The notes beneath the pieces were generated by a model that worked only from the letters and a program-made list of their open reading frames with translations, made no database searches and had not been told where the DNA came from. Positions 42,345 through 51,928 of a DNA stretch of 64,000 bases are shown piece by piece. The position numbers and the translations under genes are program-made. Source of the stretch: DATDIC01 sp963777625 (GTDB taxonomy: Bacteria > Pseudomonadota > Alphaproteobacteria > Acetobacterales > Acetobacteraceae); NCBI GenBank assembly GCA_963777625.1, contig CAVZRO010000029.1, positions 1 through 64,000 of the forward strand. The letters are read 5' to 3'. The stretch's first letter is position 1, and every line of letters begins with the position of its first letter.

Positions 42345-43474
42345 GCGGCGCGGCGGGGATCGAGGTCGCGCGGCTGGTCGTGCGTTTTGCGGAGGTGACG
42401 GCGGTTGCGGATGTAAGCTTCTCCGTGGGCGGCGGCGAGCTGGTGACGCTGCTCGGTCCGTCCGGATGCGGCAAGACGACCATGCTGCGCGCCGTCGCCG
42501 GACTGGAGCGGCCGTTTTCGGGGATCATTCGCCTCAATGGCGAGACGGTCTATTCTTCGGCTGAGGGCCGCAACCTGGCGGCCGAGCGCCGCGGGGCATC
42601 GATGGTGTTCCAGTCCTACGCGATCTGGCCGCACATGACGGTGGCGCAGAATGTCGCCTATGGGCTTTCCGTGCGCCGGCTGCCGCGTGCGGAGATCGAA
42701 CGCAGCGTCGCGCAGGCGCTCGACCTGGTGCAGATGCGCGACTACGCGGCACGCTCGGCAACCAAGCTTTCCGGCGGGCAGCAGCAGCGCGTGGCGGTGG
42801 CGCGGGCGATCGCTTTCTCGCCGACCGTTCTGCTGTTCGACGAGCCGCTTTCCAATCTCGATGCCAAGCTGCGCGCGGAGATGCGCGTGGAGCTGCGGGA
42901 GCTGCAGCGGCGGCTGGGGATCACGTCGCTCTATGTCACCCACGATCAGGAAGAGGCGCTGGCGATATCCGACCGGGTGATCGTCATGAACGCCGGTCGC
43001 ATAGAGCAGATCGGGACGCCCGAGGAGATCTATGATCGGCCGCGCAGTCGCTTCGTCGCCGATTTCGTCGGGTCGGCGAACCTGATTGCCGGGCGTGTGC
43101 GCGGCGATCTGGGGCCGGACGGCATTATTGCATTCGAAACCGATGGCGGGGCGCTGCTGAAAGTGGCGGCGCCCTTTCCGGTGCAGGGCGAGGCTGGCAC
43201 GGTCGCGCTGCATACCGCGTATGTCGCGCTGGGGGCGGCGCCGGCGGATAGCACAGCGAACAGCGTGCCGGGACGAATCCACCGACGCATGTTCCATGGC
43301 GATTTCATCCAGTACGTCGTGACCTGGCCGGCCGGGCGGCTGGTTGTCCGTCGGCCGCCCACCGAATTGTTCGATGAAGGCAGCGCGGTGACCGTCTCGT
43401 TCGCGGCGGAGCGCTGCGTGCTGCTGCAGCAGGGGACGGAGGCGCCGCTGCCGGATGCGGGGAACGGCGGATAG
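42341..43474 (+). CDS. ABC importer ATP-binding subunit (FbpC/PotA type)
   Basis: 377 residues. Walker A is LGPSGCGKTTMLR (~38-50), the signature LSGGQQQRVAVARA and Walker B VLLFDEPLSNLDAKLR, followed by a C-terminal TOBE-like domain (VPGRIHRRMFHGDFIQYVVT; VSFAAERCVLL). It couples ATP hydrolysis to the fused permease encoded upstream. The gene ends 50 bp before an R1 repeat that hosts an IS, so any downstream genes of the original operon, such as the ThDP enzyme at 46.3 kb, have been separated by the insertion. Confidence 0.93.
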   Translation: MSGAAGIEVARLVVRFAEVTAVADVSFSVGGGELVTLLGPSGCGKTTMLRAVAGLERPFSGIIRLNGETVYSSAEGRNLAAERRGASMVFQSYAIWPHMTVAQNVAYGLSVRRLPRAEIERSVAQALDLVQMRDYAARSATKLSGGQQQRVAVARAIAFSPTVLLFDEPLSNLDAKLRAEMRVELRELQRRLGITSLYVTHDQEEALAISDRVIVMNAGRIEQIGTPEEIYDRPRSRFVADFVGSANLIAGRVRGDLGPDGIIAFETDGGALLKVAAPFPVQGEAGTVALHTAYVALGAAPADSTANSVPGRIHRRMFHGDFIQYVVTWPAGRLVVRRPPTELFDEGSAVTVSFAAERCVLLQQGTEAPLPDAGNGG

Positions 43475-43523
43475 GCATTCTCGAGCGCTTGTCGCGGCTG
43501 GTCGCGATGGCGGTTCGATACCA

Positions 43524-43685
43524 ACCGGTCGAACGGCTGATTCTCCTCCGCCATGCCCGCGCTGGGGAGCGCCAGCGCTGAGGTCGCGGTTGCATGGCAG
43601 GCGTTGGATTCCCGCTTTCCGCGGGAATGAGGTCGCGGTTGCATGGACAGGCGTTGGATTCCCGCTTTCCGCGGGAATGATGGGG
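43524..43685 (+). repeat. R1 repeat with internal tandem duplication, left of IS1111 copy 2
   Basis: CCGGTCGAACGGCTGATTCTC..GCCATGCCCGCGCTGGGG opens it. A 44-bp unit, GAGGTCGCGGTTGCATGG..CAGGCGTTGGATTCCCGCTTTCCGCGGGAAT, then occurs twice in tandem (about 43580-43676). It stops at ATGATGGGG, where the IS begins. The right part of the repeat continues after the IS complex at 46069 (ATGACGGAAGG..CGGGAATGACGGGGATGGG). Confidence 0.78.
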
Positions 43686-43755
43686 TGGATGGCCCCCTCA
43701 CGGCATCGATGTGCCAAAGTTGGGGTATCGCAATTCCAACGAACAGGAGCCATCC

Positions 43756-44775
43756 ATGAAGCAGGTTACCATCGTCGGTCTGGATCTGGCGAAGAAAGTC
43801 TTCCAAGTGCATGGAGTTGATGCCTGCGGGACAGTCCTGATCCGTCGCGCGCTGCGGCGGAGCAAGCTGCTGGAGTTGTTCGCCAAATTGCCGCCCTGCC
43901 TGATCGGCATGGAGGCGTGCGCGACGGCGCATCACTGGGCGAGAGAATTGGGCAAGCTGGGTCATGAGGCACGGCTGATCCCGCCGGCTTATGCGAAAGC
44001 CTATGTGCGGCGCAACAAGAACGACGCCGCCGATGCGGCGGCGATCTGCGAGGCGGTGAGCCGCCCGACGATGCGCTTCGTGACCGTGAAGACGGCCGCC
44101 CAGCAAGCCGCGTCAGGCGTTCACAAGGTGCGAGAAATGCTGCTGAAACAGCGCACTATGCTGATCAACCACCTGCGCGGCATGATGGCGGAATTCGGCA
44201 TCGTGGTCGCCGAAGGACGCCGCCATGTCGGCGAGCTGGTGGCCATCCTCGCCGATCCGAGCGAGCAGCGCATACCGGCGCCCCTGCATAGCTGTCTGCT
44301 GGCCGTGGTGGAAAGCCTGCGCGGCTTCGAAGCCCGCATTGAAGCGATCGACAAGCAGTTGCTCGCCTGGGGCCGCGACAATGCGACCTGCCGACATCTG
44401 ATCACCATCCCCGGCTATGGACCGATCGTTGCAAGTGCAATGGCAGCGATGGTGGTCAATCCAGCAGCCATGCGCAGTGGCCGCGAGTTCGCCGCCTCGC
44501 TCGGGCTGGTGCCGCGTCAGGACGGTACTGGTGGCAAGGTGAAGCTCGGGCCGATCAGCAAGCGCGGCAATGGCTATCTGCGCCGGCTGCTGGTGAACGG
44601 CGCCATGGCGGTGCTGCGCAGCAAGCGGGCGACCCAGGAGCCGTGGCTGGTCAAGCTGCTGGCGACCAAGCCGCGCCTGGTCGCGGCGGTGGCGCTGGCA
44701 AACAAAATGGCGCGCATCGGTTGGACATTGATGATGCGCAATGAGGACTTCCGGACCGTGCCGGCGGCGGCCTGA
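43756..44775 (+). CDS. IS110-family (IS1111 group) transposase, intact
   Basis: 339-residue DEDD recombinase. RuvC-like acidic residues are Asp10 (VGLDLAKKVF), Glu53 (LIGMEACATAH), Asp90 and Asp93 (RNKNDAADAAAIC). The C-terminal transposase_20 domain has YGPIVASAMAAMV and SGREFAASLGLVPRQDG, with the conserved Ser, ending NGYLRRLLVNGAMAVLR. IS1111 recombinases act with a structured RNA encoded 3' of the gene to choose target and donor. The start is the ATG after GGAGCCATCC. The frame is fully open, unlike copy 1. Confidence 0.93.
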   Translation: MKQVTIVGLDLAKKVFQVHGVDACGTVLIRRALRRSKLLELFAKLPPCLIGMEACATAHHWARELGKLGHEARLIPPAYAKAYVRRNKNDAADAAAICEAVSRPTMRFVTVKTAAQQAASGVHKVREMLLKQRTMLINHLRGMMAEFGIVVAEGRRHVGELVAILADPSEQRIPAPLHSCLLAVVESLRGFEARIEAIDKQLLAWGRDNATCRHLITIPGYGPIVASAMAAMVVNPAAMRSGREFAASLGLVPRQDGTGGKVKLGPISKRGNGYLRRLLVNGAMAVLRSKRATQEPWLVKLLATKPRLVAAVALANKMARIGWTLMMRNEDFRTVPAAA

Positions 44776-45370
44776 ACACAACCGCGCAGACGCGACCGGA
44801 AGGCTTGCGAGGGTGAAACAGCGTGATGGCATTGTCGGTCAACCGACAGATCGAGCGAGACCTGGCATCCGTCTTGGGACAACGCGATCCCGTGGGAATG
44901 ATCAGACCTCGATCCACGGTTCCCATCAGGGCCTGCGGTCAACCACCGCGCCAACAGGCCGGACACATGACCGCAAGTGGCCGCCAACGCAGATCACGCA
45001 ACAAAACCCTTGCCAGCAGGGAGTCAGCGGCGGTGGCGCTGGCAAACAAAATGGCGCGCATCGGTTGGACATTGATGATGCGCAATGAGGACTTCCGGAC
45101 CGTGCCGGCGGCGGCCTGAACACAACCGCGCAGACGCGACCGGAAGGCTTGCGAGGGTGAAACAGCGTGATGGCATTGTCGGTCAACCGACAGATCGAGC
45201 GAGACCTGGCATCTGTCTTGGGACAACGCGATCCCGTGGGAATGATCAGACCTCGATCCACGGTTCACATCAGGGCCTGCGGTCAACCACCGCGCCAACA
45301 GGCCGGACACATGACCGCAAGTGGCCGCCAACGCAGATCACGCAACAAAACCCTTGCCAGCCGGGGGCCA
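44683..45370 (+). repeat. 344-bp tandem duplication of the IS1111 3' end
   Basis: Unit 1 is 44683-45026 and unit 2 is 45027-45370. Both contain the last ~93 bp of the transposase gene plus the right-end non-coding region. The ends differ: unit 1 finishes CAGGGAGTCA where unit 2 has CCGGGGGCCA, so the right terminal repeat of unit 1 is mutated. Otherwise identity is near complete (e.g. GCATCCGTC against GCATCTGTC). Confidence 0.85.
44776..45016 (+). ncRNA. Candidate bridge RNA of IS1111 copy 2 (right-end non-coding region)
   Basis: About 240 bp between the transposase stop and the right terminus, conserved in all copies here. It has potential stems, e.g. GTCGGTCAACCGAC (44834-44847), and a loop-like stretch CGTGGGAATGATCAG (44891-44905). 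The GGGAATGA in it (44894-44901) equals the R1 sequence at the insertion point (CGCGGGAATGA). Matching of a bridge-RNA guide to the target is expected for this IS group. Position and match support the call; folding and expression are untested. Near-identical copies lie at 45120-45360 and 45814-46054. Confidence 0.5.
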
Positions 45371-45377
45371 TCCACAC

Positions 45378-45813
45378 ATGGCGGAATTCGGCATCGTGGT
45401 CGCCGAAGGACGCCGCCATGTCGGCGAGCTGGTGGCCATCCTCGCCGATCCGAGCGAGCAGCGCATACCGGCGCCCCTGCATAGCTGTCTGCTGGCCGTG
45501 GTGGAAAGCCTGCGCGGCTTCGAAGCCCGTCCTCGCTCGGGCTGGTGCCGCGTCAGGACGGGTAACTGGTGGCAAGGTGAAGCTCGGGCCGATCAGCAAG
45601 CGCGGCAATGGCTATCTGCGCCGGCTGCTGGTGAACGGCGCCATGGCGGTGCTGCGCAGCAAGCGGGCGACCCAGGAGCCGTGGCTGGTCAAGCTGCTGG
45701 CGACCAAGCCGCGCCTGGTCGCGGCGGTGGCGCTGGCAAACAAAATGGCGCGCATCGGTTGGACATTGATGATGCGCAATGAGGACTTCCGGACCGTGCC
45801 GGCGGCGGCCTGA
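45378..45813 (+). pseudogene. Internally deleted transposase fragment
   Basis: 45378-45530 copies the transposase from codon ~144 (MAEFGIVVAEGRRHVGELVA). It then jumps ~158 bp at CGAAGCCCG/TCCTCGCTC and continues to the normal C-terminus (FRTVPAAA, stop at 45811-45813). An extra base pair near 45560 (GGGTAACTGG for GGTACTGG) also disturbs the frame. It is fused directly to the right terminal repeat of the preceding fragment. Confidence 0.82.
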
Positions 45814-46343
45814 ACACAACCGCGCAGACGCGACCGGAAGGCTTGCGAGGGTGAAACAGCGTGATGGCATTGTCGGTCAACCGACAGATCGAGCGAGACC
45901 TGGCATCCGTCTTGGGACAACGCGATCCCGTGGGAATGATCAGACCTCGATCCACGGTTCCCATCAGGGCCTGCGGTCAACCACCGCGCCAACAGGCCGG
46001 ACACATGACCGCAAGTGGCCGCCAACGCAGATCACGCAACAAAACCCTTGCCAGCCGGGGGCCATCCACACATGACGGAAGGGAGGCGGGAATGACGGGG
46101 ATGGGTCTGCCTTCGCAGCCGCAACCTCGTCGGCGCGGTTTGCGCGGATGATCGGCCGGGGGCACCACGCACAGGTTCAGCATTGAGAAGCTGCCGGGGG
46201 CCTGCTTTGATGTGTCCCGAACTGCATGGGGATACATGATGCGGGACCGGCGGACGGTAGATGCGGCGCAACGCGCCCAGTGCCGTGAAACACCGCACCA
46301 CCGAGCATGCGGGTTCCGGTTGGCGCGAATTGCGGGCAGAACG

Positions 46344-46871
46344 GTGATCGCACACACCGATGCCTCCTGGCAGGCCGCCGTCTATGCCGCCCTCAAGGCC
46401 GCGCGCGTCACCCAGGTCGGCTATGTGCCGGATGCCGGCCACGCGGAGCTGATCGTGGCGGCGCACGCCGATCCCGCCATGCACGCGGTGGTGCTGACCA
46501 CGGAGGAGGAAGGGATCGCACTGGCCGCCGGCGCCTGGCTGGGCGGGCAGCGGGCGGTGCTGCTGATGCAGTCCTCCGGCGTCGGCAACTGCATCAACAT
46601 GCTGTCGCTGCCGGTGAACTGCCGGCTGCCGTTCCTGACGCTGGTGACCATGCGCGGCGAGTGGGGCGAGTTCAATCCGTGGCAGGTGCCGATGGGCGCC
46701 GCCACGCCGCGTGTGCTCGAAGCCGCCGGCGTGCACGTGCATCGCGCCGATCATCCGGAGGACGTCGCGGATATGGTTGCCGCCGCCGCCGGGCTGGCGT
46801 TCGACAGCGCGGTGCCGGTCGCCGTGCTGTTCAGCCAGCGGCTGATCGGCGCCAAGGTGTTCGTGAAATGA
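46344..46871 (+). CDS. ThDP-dependent decarboxylase, alpha (PYR) subunit, sulfopyruvate/phosphonopyruvate type
   Basis: 175 residues from GTG 46344; the open frame reaches back to 46212, but the extra N-terminus has no family character. The PYR fold is seen in WQAAVYAALKAARVTQVGYV, VVLTTEEEGIALAAGAWLGG (with the ThDP-activating Glu) and VLLMQSSGVGNCINMLSLPV. It is the separate alpha chain of a two-subunit enzyme like ComD. The beta chain overlaps by ATGA. Such enzymes decarboxylate sulfopyruvate, phosphonopyruvate or related 2-oxo acids. The 5' region may have been altered by the adjacent IS complex. Confidence 0.78.
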   Translation: MIAHTDASWQAAVYAALKAARVTQVGYVPDAGHAELIVAAHADPAMHAVVLTTEEEGIALAAGAWLGGQRAVLLMQSSGVGNCINMLSLPVNCRLPFLTLVTMRGEWGEFNPWQVPMGAATPRVLEAAGVHVHRADHPEDVADMVAAAAGLAFDSAVPVAVLFSQRLIGAKVFVK

Positions 46872-47449
46872 GCAACGAAGGCAAACTGGATCGCCGCATT
46901 GTCGCCGCCACGCTGCTGCGGGATCCCGGCGATCTTCTGGTGGTCACTGGCCTCGGTTCCACCACCTATGATGCCGGCGCGGCGGGCGACCGGAAGCTGA
47001 ACTTCTATCTGTGGGGCGCGATGGGCGGGGCGGCCATGATCGGCCTCGGCCTGGCGCTTGCGCAGCCGGGGCGGCGGGTGCTGGTCCTTACCGGCGACGG
47101 CGAGATGCTGATGGGGATGGGCGCGCTGGCCACGATTGCCACGGTGGCGCCCGCCAATCTGGCGATCGCGGTGCTCGACAATGGCCAGTTCGGCGAAACC
47201 GGCGCCCAGCCCAGCCATACCGGGCACGGCACCGACCTGGCGGCGGTCGCCGCTGCCTGCGGCTGGCCGACGACGCTGACGGTCCGCGCGATGGAGGAAG
47301 TAGAAGCGCTGCGGCCGCGCCTGCGACGGGAGCGCGTGTTCGCGGTGGTGAAAATCGCGACGACGGAGGTGCCGCGGTACCTTCCCCCACGCGATGGCGC
47401 TTGGCTTGCCAGGCGGTTTCGGAATGGGCTCGGGGTCGCGGAAGACTGA
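46868..47449 (+). CDS. ThDP-dependent decarboxylase, beta (PP) subunit, sulfopyruvate/phosphonopyruvate type
   Basis: 193 residues. The ThDP/Mg-binding motif GDGEMLMGMGALATI (76-90) ends in LDNGQFGE (103-110), the GDG...N pattern. The N-terminus NFYLWGAMGGAAMIGLGLAL positions the diphosphate. It combines with the alpha subunit into the active site, as in ComDE. The 4-bp overlap shows coupled translation. The ABC importer 3 kb upstream, of the type used for phosphonates, suggests but does not prove a phosphonate or sulfonate substrate. Confidence 0.83.
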   Translation: MSNEGKLDRRIVAATLLRDPGDLLVVTGLGSTTYDAGAAGDRKLNFYLWGAMGGAAMIGLGLALAQPGRRVLVLTGDGEMLMGMGALATIATVAPANLAIAVLDNGQFGETGAQPSHTGHGTDLAAVAAACGWPTTLTVRAMEEVEALRPRLRRERVFAVVKIATTEVPRYLPPRDGAWLARRFRNGLGVAED

Positions 47450-47604
47450 CCTCCTGTTTCAAGTTGTAACTCGCCTTGATGGCGGGGTTCCCGCATGCAA
47501 TTGACGCTGGCGTGGGGCCCTGGCTTGGACGAGAATAGAGGCAGGGACGGCGTCACGCGGGATTGACGTTTACCAATAGGCAAGTGAGCCAGAAGGGGCG
47601 AGCG

Positions 47605-48780
47605 GTGCAGGCACGGTCCTCGCGCATAGGATGGCTGGTGAGCGGCTTGGTGGTACTGCTCGTGGCAATGGGCGTGGGCGGGCACCAATGGCTGACCACC
47701 CCGTCCGTCGCCCAGTCGCCACCGCCGGCGCCCCCTGCCGTGCCGGTCAGCACCGCGCGAGCCACGCGTCAGGATTACCCGGTCTTTCTCACCGGGCTGG
47801 GTGCCGCGCAGGCACTCAATTCGGTGCTGGTGCGCTCGCGGGTGGACGGCACGCTGATGGACGTGCCGGTTACCGAGGGACAGGAGGTCAAGAAGGGCGA
47901 TGTGATCGCGATTATCGATCCGCGCCCGTTCAAGGCGGCCCTCGACCAGGCGATGGCCAGGAAGCAGCAGGATGAGGCGCAGCTCGCGAACGTCAAGCGG
48001 GACGTAGGGCGCACGCAGTCGCTGGTGAAACAGGATTTCGCGTCCCGGCAGACGCTTGATACGCAAGAAAGCCAGGTGGACCAGCTTACCGCGGCAATCG
48101 CCGGGGACCAGGCGGCGATCGAGGCGGCACAGCTCAACCTCAGCTACTGCTACATAACGTCGCCGATCGCTGGCCGGGTGGGGCTGCGCATGGTGGATCC
48201 CGGCAACCTTATTCATGCCTCGGATTCCACCGGGATCATCACCGTCACGCAGATCCGACCGATTGCTGTCACCTTCACCCTGCCACAGCAGGACTTGCCG
48301 CAGATCAGTGCCGCGATGGGACGCGGCAAGCTGCCGGTACGTGCGCTGGCGCCCGACGGCAAGACGAACCTGGGTACCGGCGAACTGCTGACCATCGACA
48401 GCGCGATCGATCAGACGACCGGCACGATCAAGCTGAAGGCGGTGTTCCCGAACGCCAGCAACCAGCTCTGGCCGGGCCAGTTCGTGAATGCGAATTTGCT
48501 GGTGACGACGGACCATGACGTACTTACGGTTCCCTCGATCGCCGTGCAGCACGGCCCGGAGGGGCTGTATGTGTATGTCGTCAAGCCGGACGGCACGGTC
48601 GGCCCTGCGGCGGTGAAGCTGGTCGCCGATAACGGGCAGGTTTCGGTCATCGCCGGCGGCATCAAGGACGGGCAGGAGGTGGTAACGCAGGGCCAGTCCC
48701 GCTTGCAGGACGGTACCCGGGTCACGGCTACTCCCATGCAGTCCCAGGCCGTTGCCAGTTCGGCTGGTTCAGGCACCTAA
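47605..48780 (+). CDS. RND efflux periplasmic adaptor (MdtA/AcrA family)
   Basis: 391 residues from the GTG at 47605, chosen because AAGGGGCG lies 7 bp upstream; TTG 47563 and GTG 47584 are in frame but lack an RBS. An N-terminal membrane anchor (IGWLVSGLVVLLVAMGVGG) is followed by the lipoyl/barrel-sandwich halves (VRSRVDGTLMDVPVTEGQEV; YCYITSPIAGRVGLRMVDPG) around a coiled-coil hairpin (KQQDEAQLANVKRDVGRTQS). It links the RND pump encoded 24 bp downstream to an outer-membrane channel. No TolC-like gene is present. Confidence 0.9.
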   Translation: MQARSSRIGWLVSGLVVLLVAMGVGGHQWLTTPSVAQSPPPAPPAVPVSTARATRQDYPVFLTGLGAAQALNSVLVRSRVDGTLMDVPVTEGQEVKKGDVIAIIDPRPFKAALDQAMARKQQDEAQLANVKRDVGRTQSLVKQDFASRQTLDTQESQVDQLTAAIAGDQAAIEAAQLNLSYCYITSPIAGRVGLRMVDPGNLIHASDSTGIITVTQIRPIAVTFTLPQQDLPQISAAMGRGKLPVRALAPDGKTNLGTGELLTIDSAIDQTTGTIKLKAVFPNASNQLWPGQFVNANLLVTTDHDVLTVPSIAVQHGPEGLYVYVVKPDGTVGPAAVKLVADNGQVSVIAGGIKDGQEVVTQGQSRLQDGTRVTATPMQSQAVASSAGSGT

Positions 48781-48804
48781 CGTCGACGGAGCGGCGGCGC
48801 AAGA

Positions 48805-51800
48805 ATGAGCATTTCCACCCCGTTCGTTCGCCGCCCGATCGGAACCTCGCTGGTCATGGCCGCGCTCGTGCTGATCGGCGTGGCTGCGTATCCGTTCCTG
48901 CCGGTGGCGCCGCTGCCGCGGGTCGATTTTCCCACCATCCTGGTCAATGCGAAATTCCCCGGCGCTAGTCCGGAGACCATGGCGAGCACGGTGGCGCAGC
49001 CGCTGGAGCGGCAGTTTGCGCAGATTCCCGGCATCTCGCAGATGACGTCGGTCAGCGTGAACGGCCAGTCGCAGATCGTCATCCAGTTCGATCTCGACCG
49101 CAACATCGACGCTGCCGCCGGGGACGTGCAGGCGCAGATCAATGCCGCCAGCGGCCAGCTTCCGAAGAACCTGCCGTCCTCGCCTACCTACTGGAAGATC
49201 AACCCGTCGGACAGCCCGATCCTGATCTTGTCGGTACAGTCCGACGAGGTGCCGCTGATCCAGGTCGACGACTACGCCGACAACATCCTGAGCCAGCAGA
49301 TCTCGCAGATCGCCGGGGTGGGGCAGGTGTATATCGGCGGTGAGCAGAAGCGCGCCATCCGGGTCCAGGTGGACCCGGCCAAGCTCGCTGCGATGGGAAT
49401 GACGCTGGAAGACGTGCGGATGGCGCTGGTCAACGCCACCGTCAATTCGCCCAAGGGGGTGATCGACACGGATCATCGCGAATTTACGTTGTACGCCAAC
49501 GACCAGCTCACCAAAGCGTCCGAGTACGGCAACGTCATCCTGGCGTACAAGAACGGCGCGCCGATCCGGGTGCGCGACATCGGCCGGGCGGTCGATGCGC
49601 CGGAGAATAACACGCTGGCCGGGTGGCAGAACGGCAAGCACGGCATCATCCTGCTGGTGTTCAAGCAACCGGGCGCCAACGTGATCGACACGGTGGAGCG
49701 CATCAAGCAGGCGCTGCCGCGGCTGGAAGCGTCGATCCCGCCCTCGGTGCACGTGAACATCGTGATGGACCGCACGCTGACCATCCGCGCCTCGGTGACC
49801 GACGTGCAGTTCACGCTATTGCTGTCGATCTGCCTGGTGGTGATGGTCATCTTCATCTTCCTGCGCAGCGTGTGGGCCACGGTGATCCCGGCCATCACCG
49901 TACCGGTGGCATTGATCTGCACCTTCGCGGCGATGTTCTTGCTGGGCTTCAGCCTGGATAATTTGTCGCTGATGGCGCTGACGATCGCGGTGGGCTTCGT
50001 CGTGGACGATGCCATCGTGATGCTGGAGAACATCTACCGGCATATCGAGGAAGGCATGAAGCCGATGGAGGCCGCCCTGAAAGGGGCGGGCGAGATTGGC
50101 TTTACGATCGTGTCCATCAGCCTGTCGCTGGTCGCCGTGTTCATCCCGCTGCTGCTGATGGGCGGCATCGTCGGACGGCTGTTCCGCGAGTTCGCGATGA
50201 CGGTGACGATCGCGGTGTTGATTTCCGCTTTCGTGTCGCTGACGCTGACGCCGATGATGTGCTCGCGCTTCCTGCGGCATCATGAGGGGCGGCACGGGCT
50301 GCTGTACCGCATCATCGAGGGTTTTTTCGTCGGATTGCTGAGCTTCTATCGGCGCACTCTGGATGTCGCGCTGCGCCACAGCTTCATCACGCTGCTGACC
50401 TTCTTCGCTACGCTCACTCTGACGGTGGTGCTGTATATCGAGATTCCGAAAGGTTTCTTCCCGCCGCAGGACACCGGCGTGGTGATCGGCGTGAGCGAGG
50501 GCGCGCAGGACGTATCGTTCCAGGAGATGGCGCGCATCCAGCAGAAGCTGGACGACATCGTTGCCGCCGATCCCGATGTGGCAGCGTATGGCGCCACGGT
50601 CGGGTCCGGCATCGGCGGCCAGACGGTCAACAACGGCCGCATCTACATCGCGCTGAAGCCCTGGGACCAGCGTGTCGGGGGCAGCGCGCAGGATTTCATC
50701 AACCGCATCCGGCCGAAGCTGGCGGCGGTGCAGGGTGGTCAGCTCTACCTTCAGGCGTCGCAGGATATCCGGGTGGGCGGGCGACTGTCGAAGACCGAGT
50801 TACCAGTACACGTTGCAGGACGCCGACCTGTCGGAACTCTATGAATGGGCGCCCAAGGTTCTGGACCGGCTGAAAAGTCTGCCGATGCTGCGCGACGTCA
50901 CCACCGACCAGCAGATGGCCGGGATGACCACGACACTGACGATCGACCGCGACCAGGCGTCACGTTTCGGCATCCTGCCGCAGGTGATCGACGACACGCT
51001 GTATGATGCGTTCGGCCAGCGTCAGGTCACCCAGTATTTCACCCAGATCAACACCTACCACCTGATCCTGGAAGTGAGCCCCGGGCTGGTCAGCGACGTC
51101 GATACGCTGAACAAGCTGTACGTGCGCTCCTCCACCGGCGCGGCGGTGCCGCTGTCGGCGTTCGTGAAATGGACGACCCAGCCGGTACGGCCGCTGGCGA
51201 TCAGCCATCAGAGCCAGTTCCCGGCGGTGACGATCTCGTTCAATCTGGCGAAGGGCGCGGCGCTGGGCCAGGCGGTGGATGCCATCAACGCCGCGATGAG
51301 CCAGATGCGCGTGCCGGTGTCGGTGCAGGGGACCTTCCAGGGGACCGCGCAGGCGTTCCAGTCGTCGCTGGCCAGCCAGCCCTATCTGATCGCGGCGGCA
51401 CTGATCACCGTGTACATCATCCTGGGCGTGCTGTATGAAAGCTACATCCTGCCGCTGACCATCCTGTCCACGCTGCCGTCGGCCGGGGTGGGCGCGCTGC
51501 TGATCCTGCTGCTGGCGAAATACGACCTGTCGGTGATCGCGCTGATCGGCATCATTCTGCTGATCGGCATCGTCAAGAAGAACGGCATCATGATGGTGGA
51601 TTTCGCCATCACGGCCGAGCGCCGTGACGGGCTGGCGCCGTTGGAGGCGATCCGCCAGGCCTGCCTGCTGCGGTTCCGGCCGATCCTGATGACCACGATG
51701 GCGGCGATGCTGACCGGGTTGCCGCTGATGCTGGGGCACGGCGCGGGATCGGAGCTGCGGCGCCCATTGGGGTTTGCGATGGTGGGCGGGCTGGCTCTGT

Positions 51801-51928
51801 CGCAGGTGCTGACGCTTTATACGACTCCGGTGATCTATCTCTATCTCGACCGGCTGCAACACTGGCTTTCACCGCGGCGGCATCGGATGCCGGCATTGGC
51901 GGCGAAGATGGGGGTGGCCGGAGATTGA
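48805..51928 (+). CDS. RND multidrug efflux transporter (MdtB/MdtC type), one frameshift at 50800
   Basis: The sequence matches a complete ~1040-residue HAE1-type pump if one T of 50800-50801 is removed. The first frame then runs RLSKTE into YQYTLQDADLSELYEWAPKV. The N-terminus MSISTPFVRRPIGTSLVMAA, TM4 AVGFVVDDAIVMLENIYRHI with the proton-relay Asp pair (VVDDA), and the C-terminal PTRMIMTT-like FRPILMTTMAAMLTGLPLML are present. RND pumps export drugs or lipophiles with the upstream adaptor. Without correction the protein is truncated inside the second porter domain and non-functional. The stop overlaps the Rieske gene. Confidence 0.85.

Larger units (their letters stand above)
43686..46068 (+). 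mobile_element. IS110-family (IS1111 group) element copy 2 with tandem partial right ends
   Basis: The left 12-bp inverted repeat TGGATGGCCCCC is at 43686-43697. An intact transposase and right-end region follow to ~45016. There is then a 344-bp tandem duplication (44683-45026 and 45027-45370) ending in an intact right repeat (45363-45374). A further fragment (45378-46068) holds two internal transposase pieces and the third right end (46057-46068). The whole complex is flanked by the two parts of one R1 repeat, so it arose at a single insertion site. Confidence 0.88.

Noticed and set aside
46212..46343. Longer N-terminus for the ThDP alpha subunit
   Set aside because: The extra 44 residues are Arg/His/Cys-rich, lie next to the IS junction and do not resemble the PYR domain.
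50795..50806. Programmed frameshift in the RND gene
   Set aside because: The site GAGTTACC has no slippery heptamer or stimulatory structure. RND pumps are not known to use frameshifting, and neighbouring genes share the same kind of indel.
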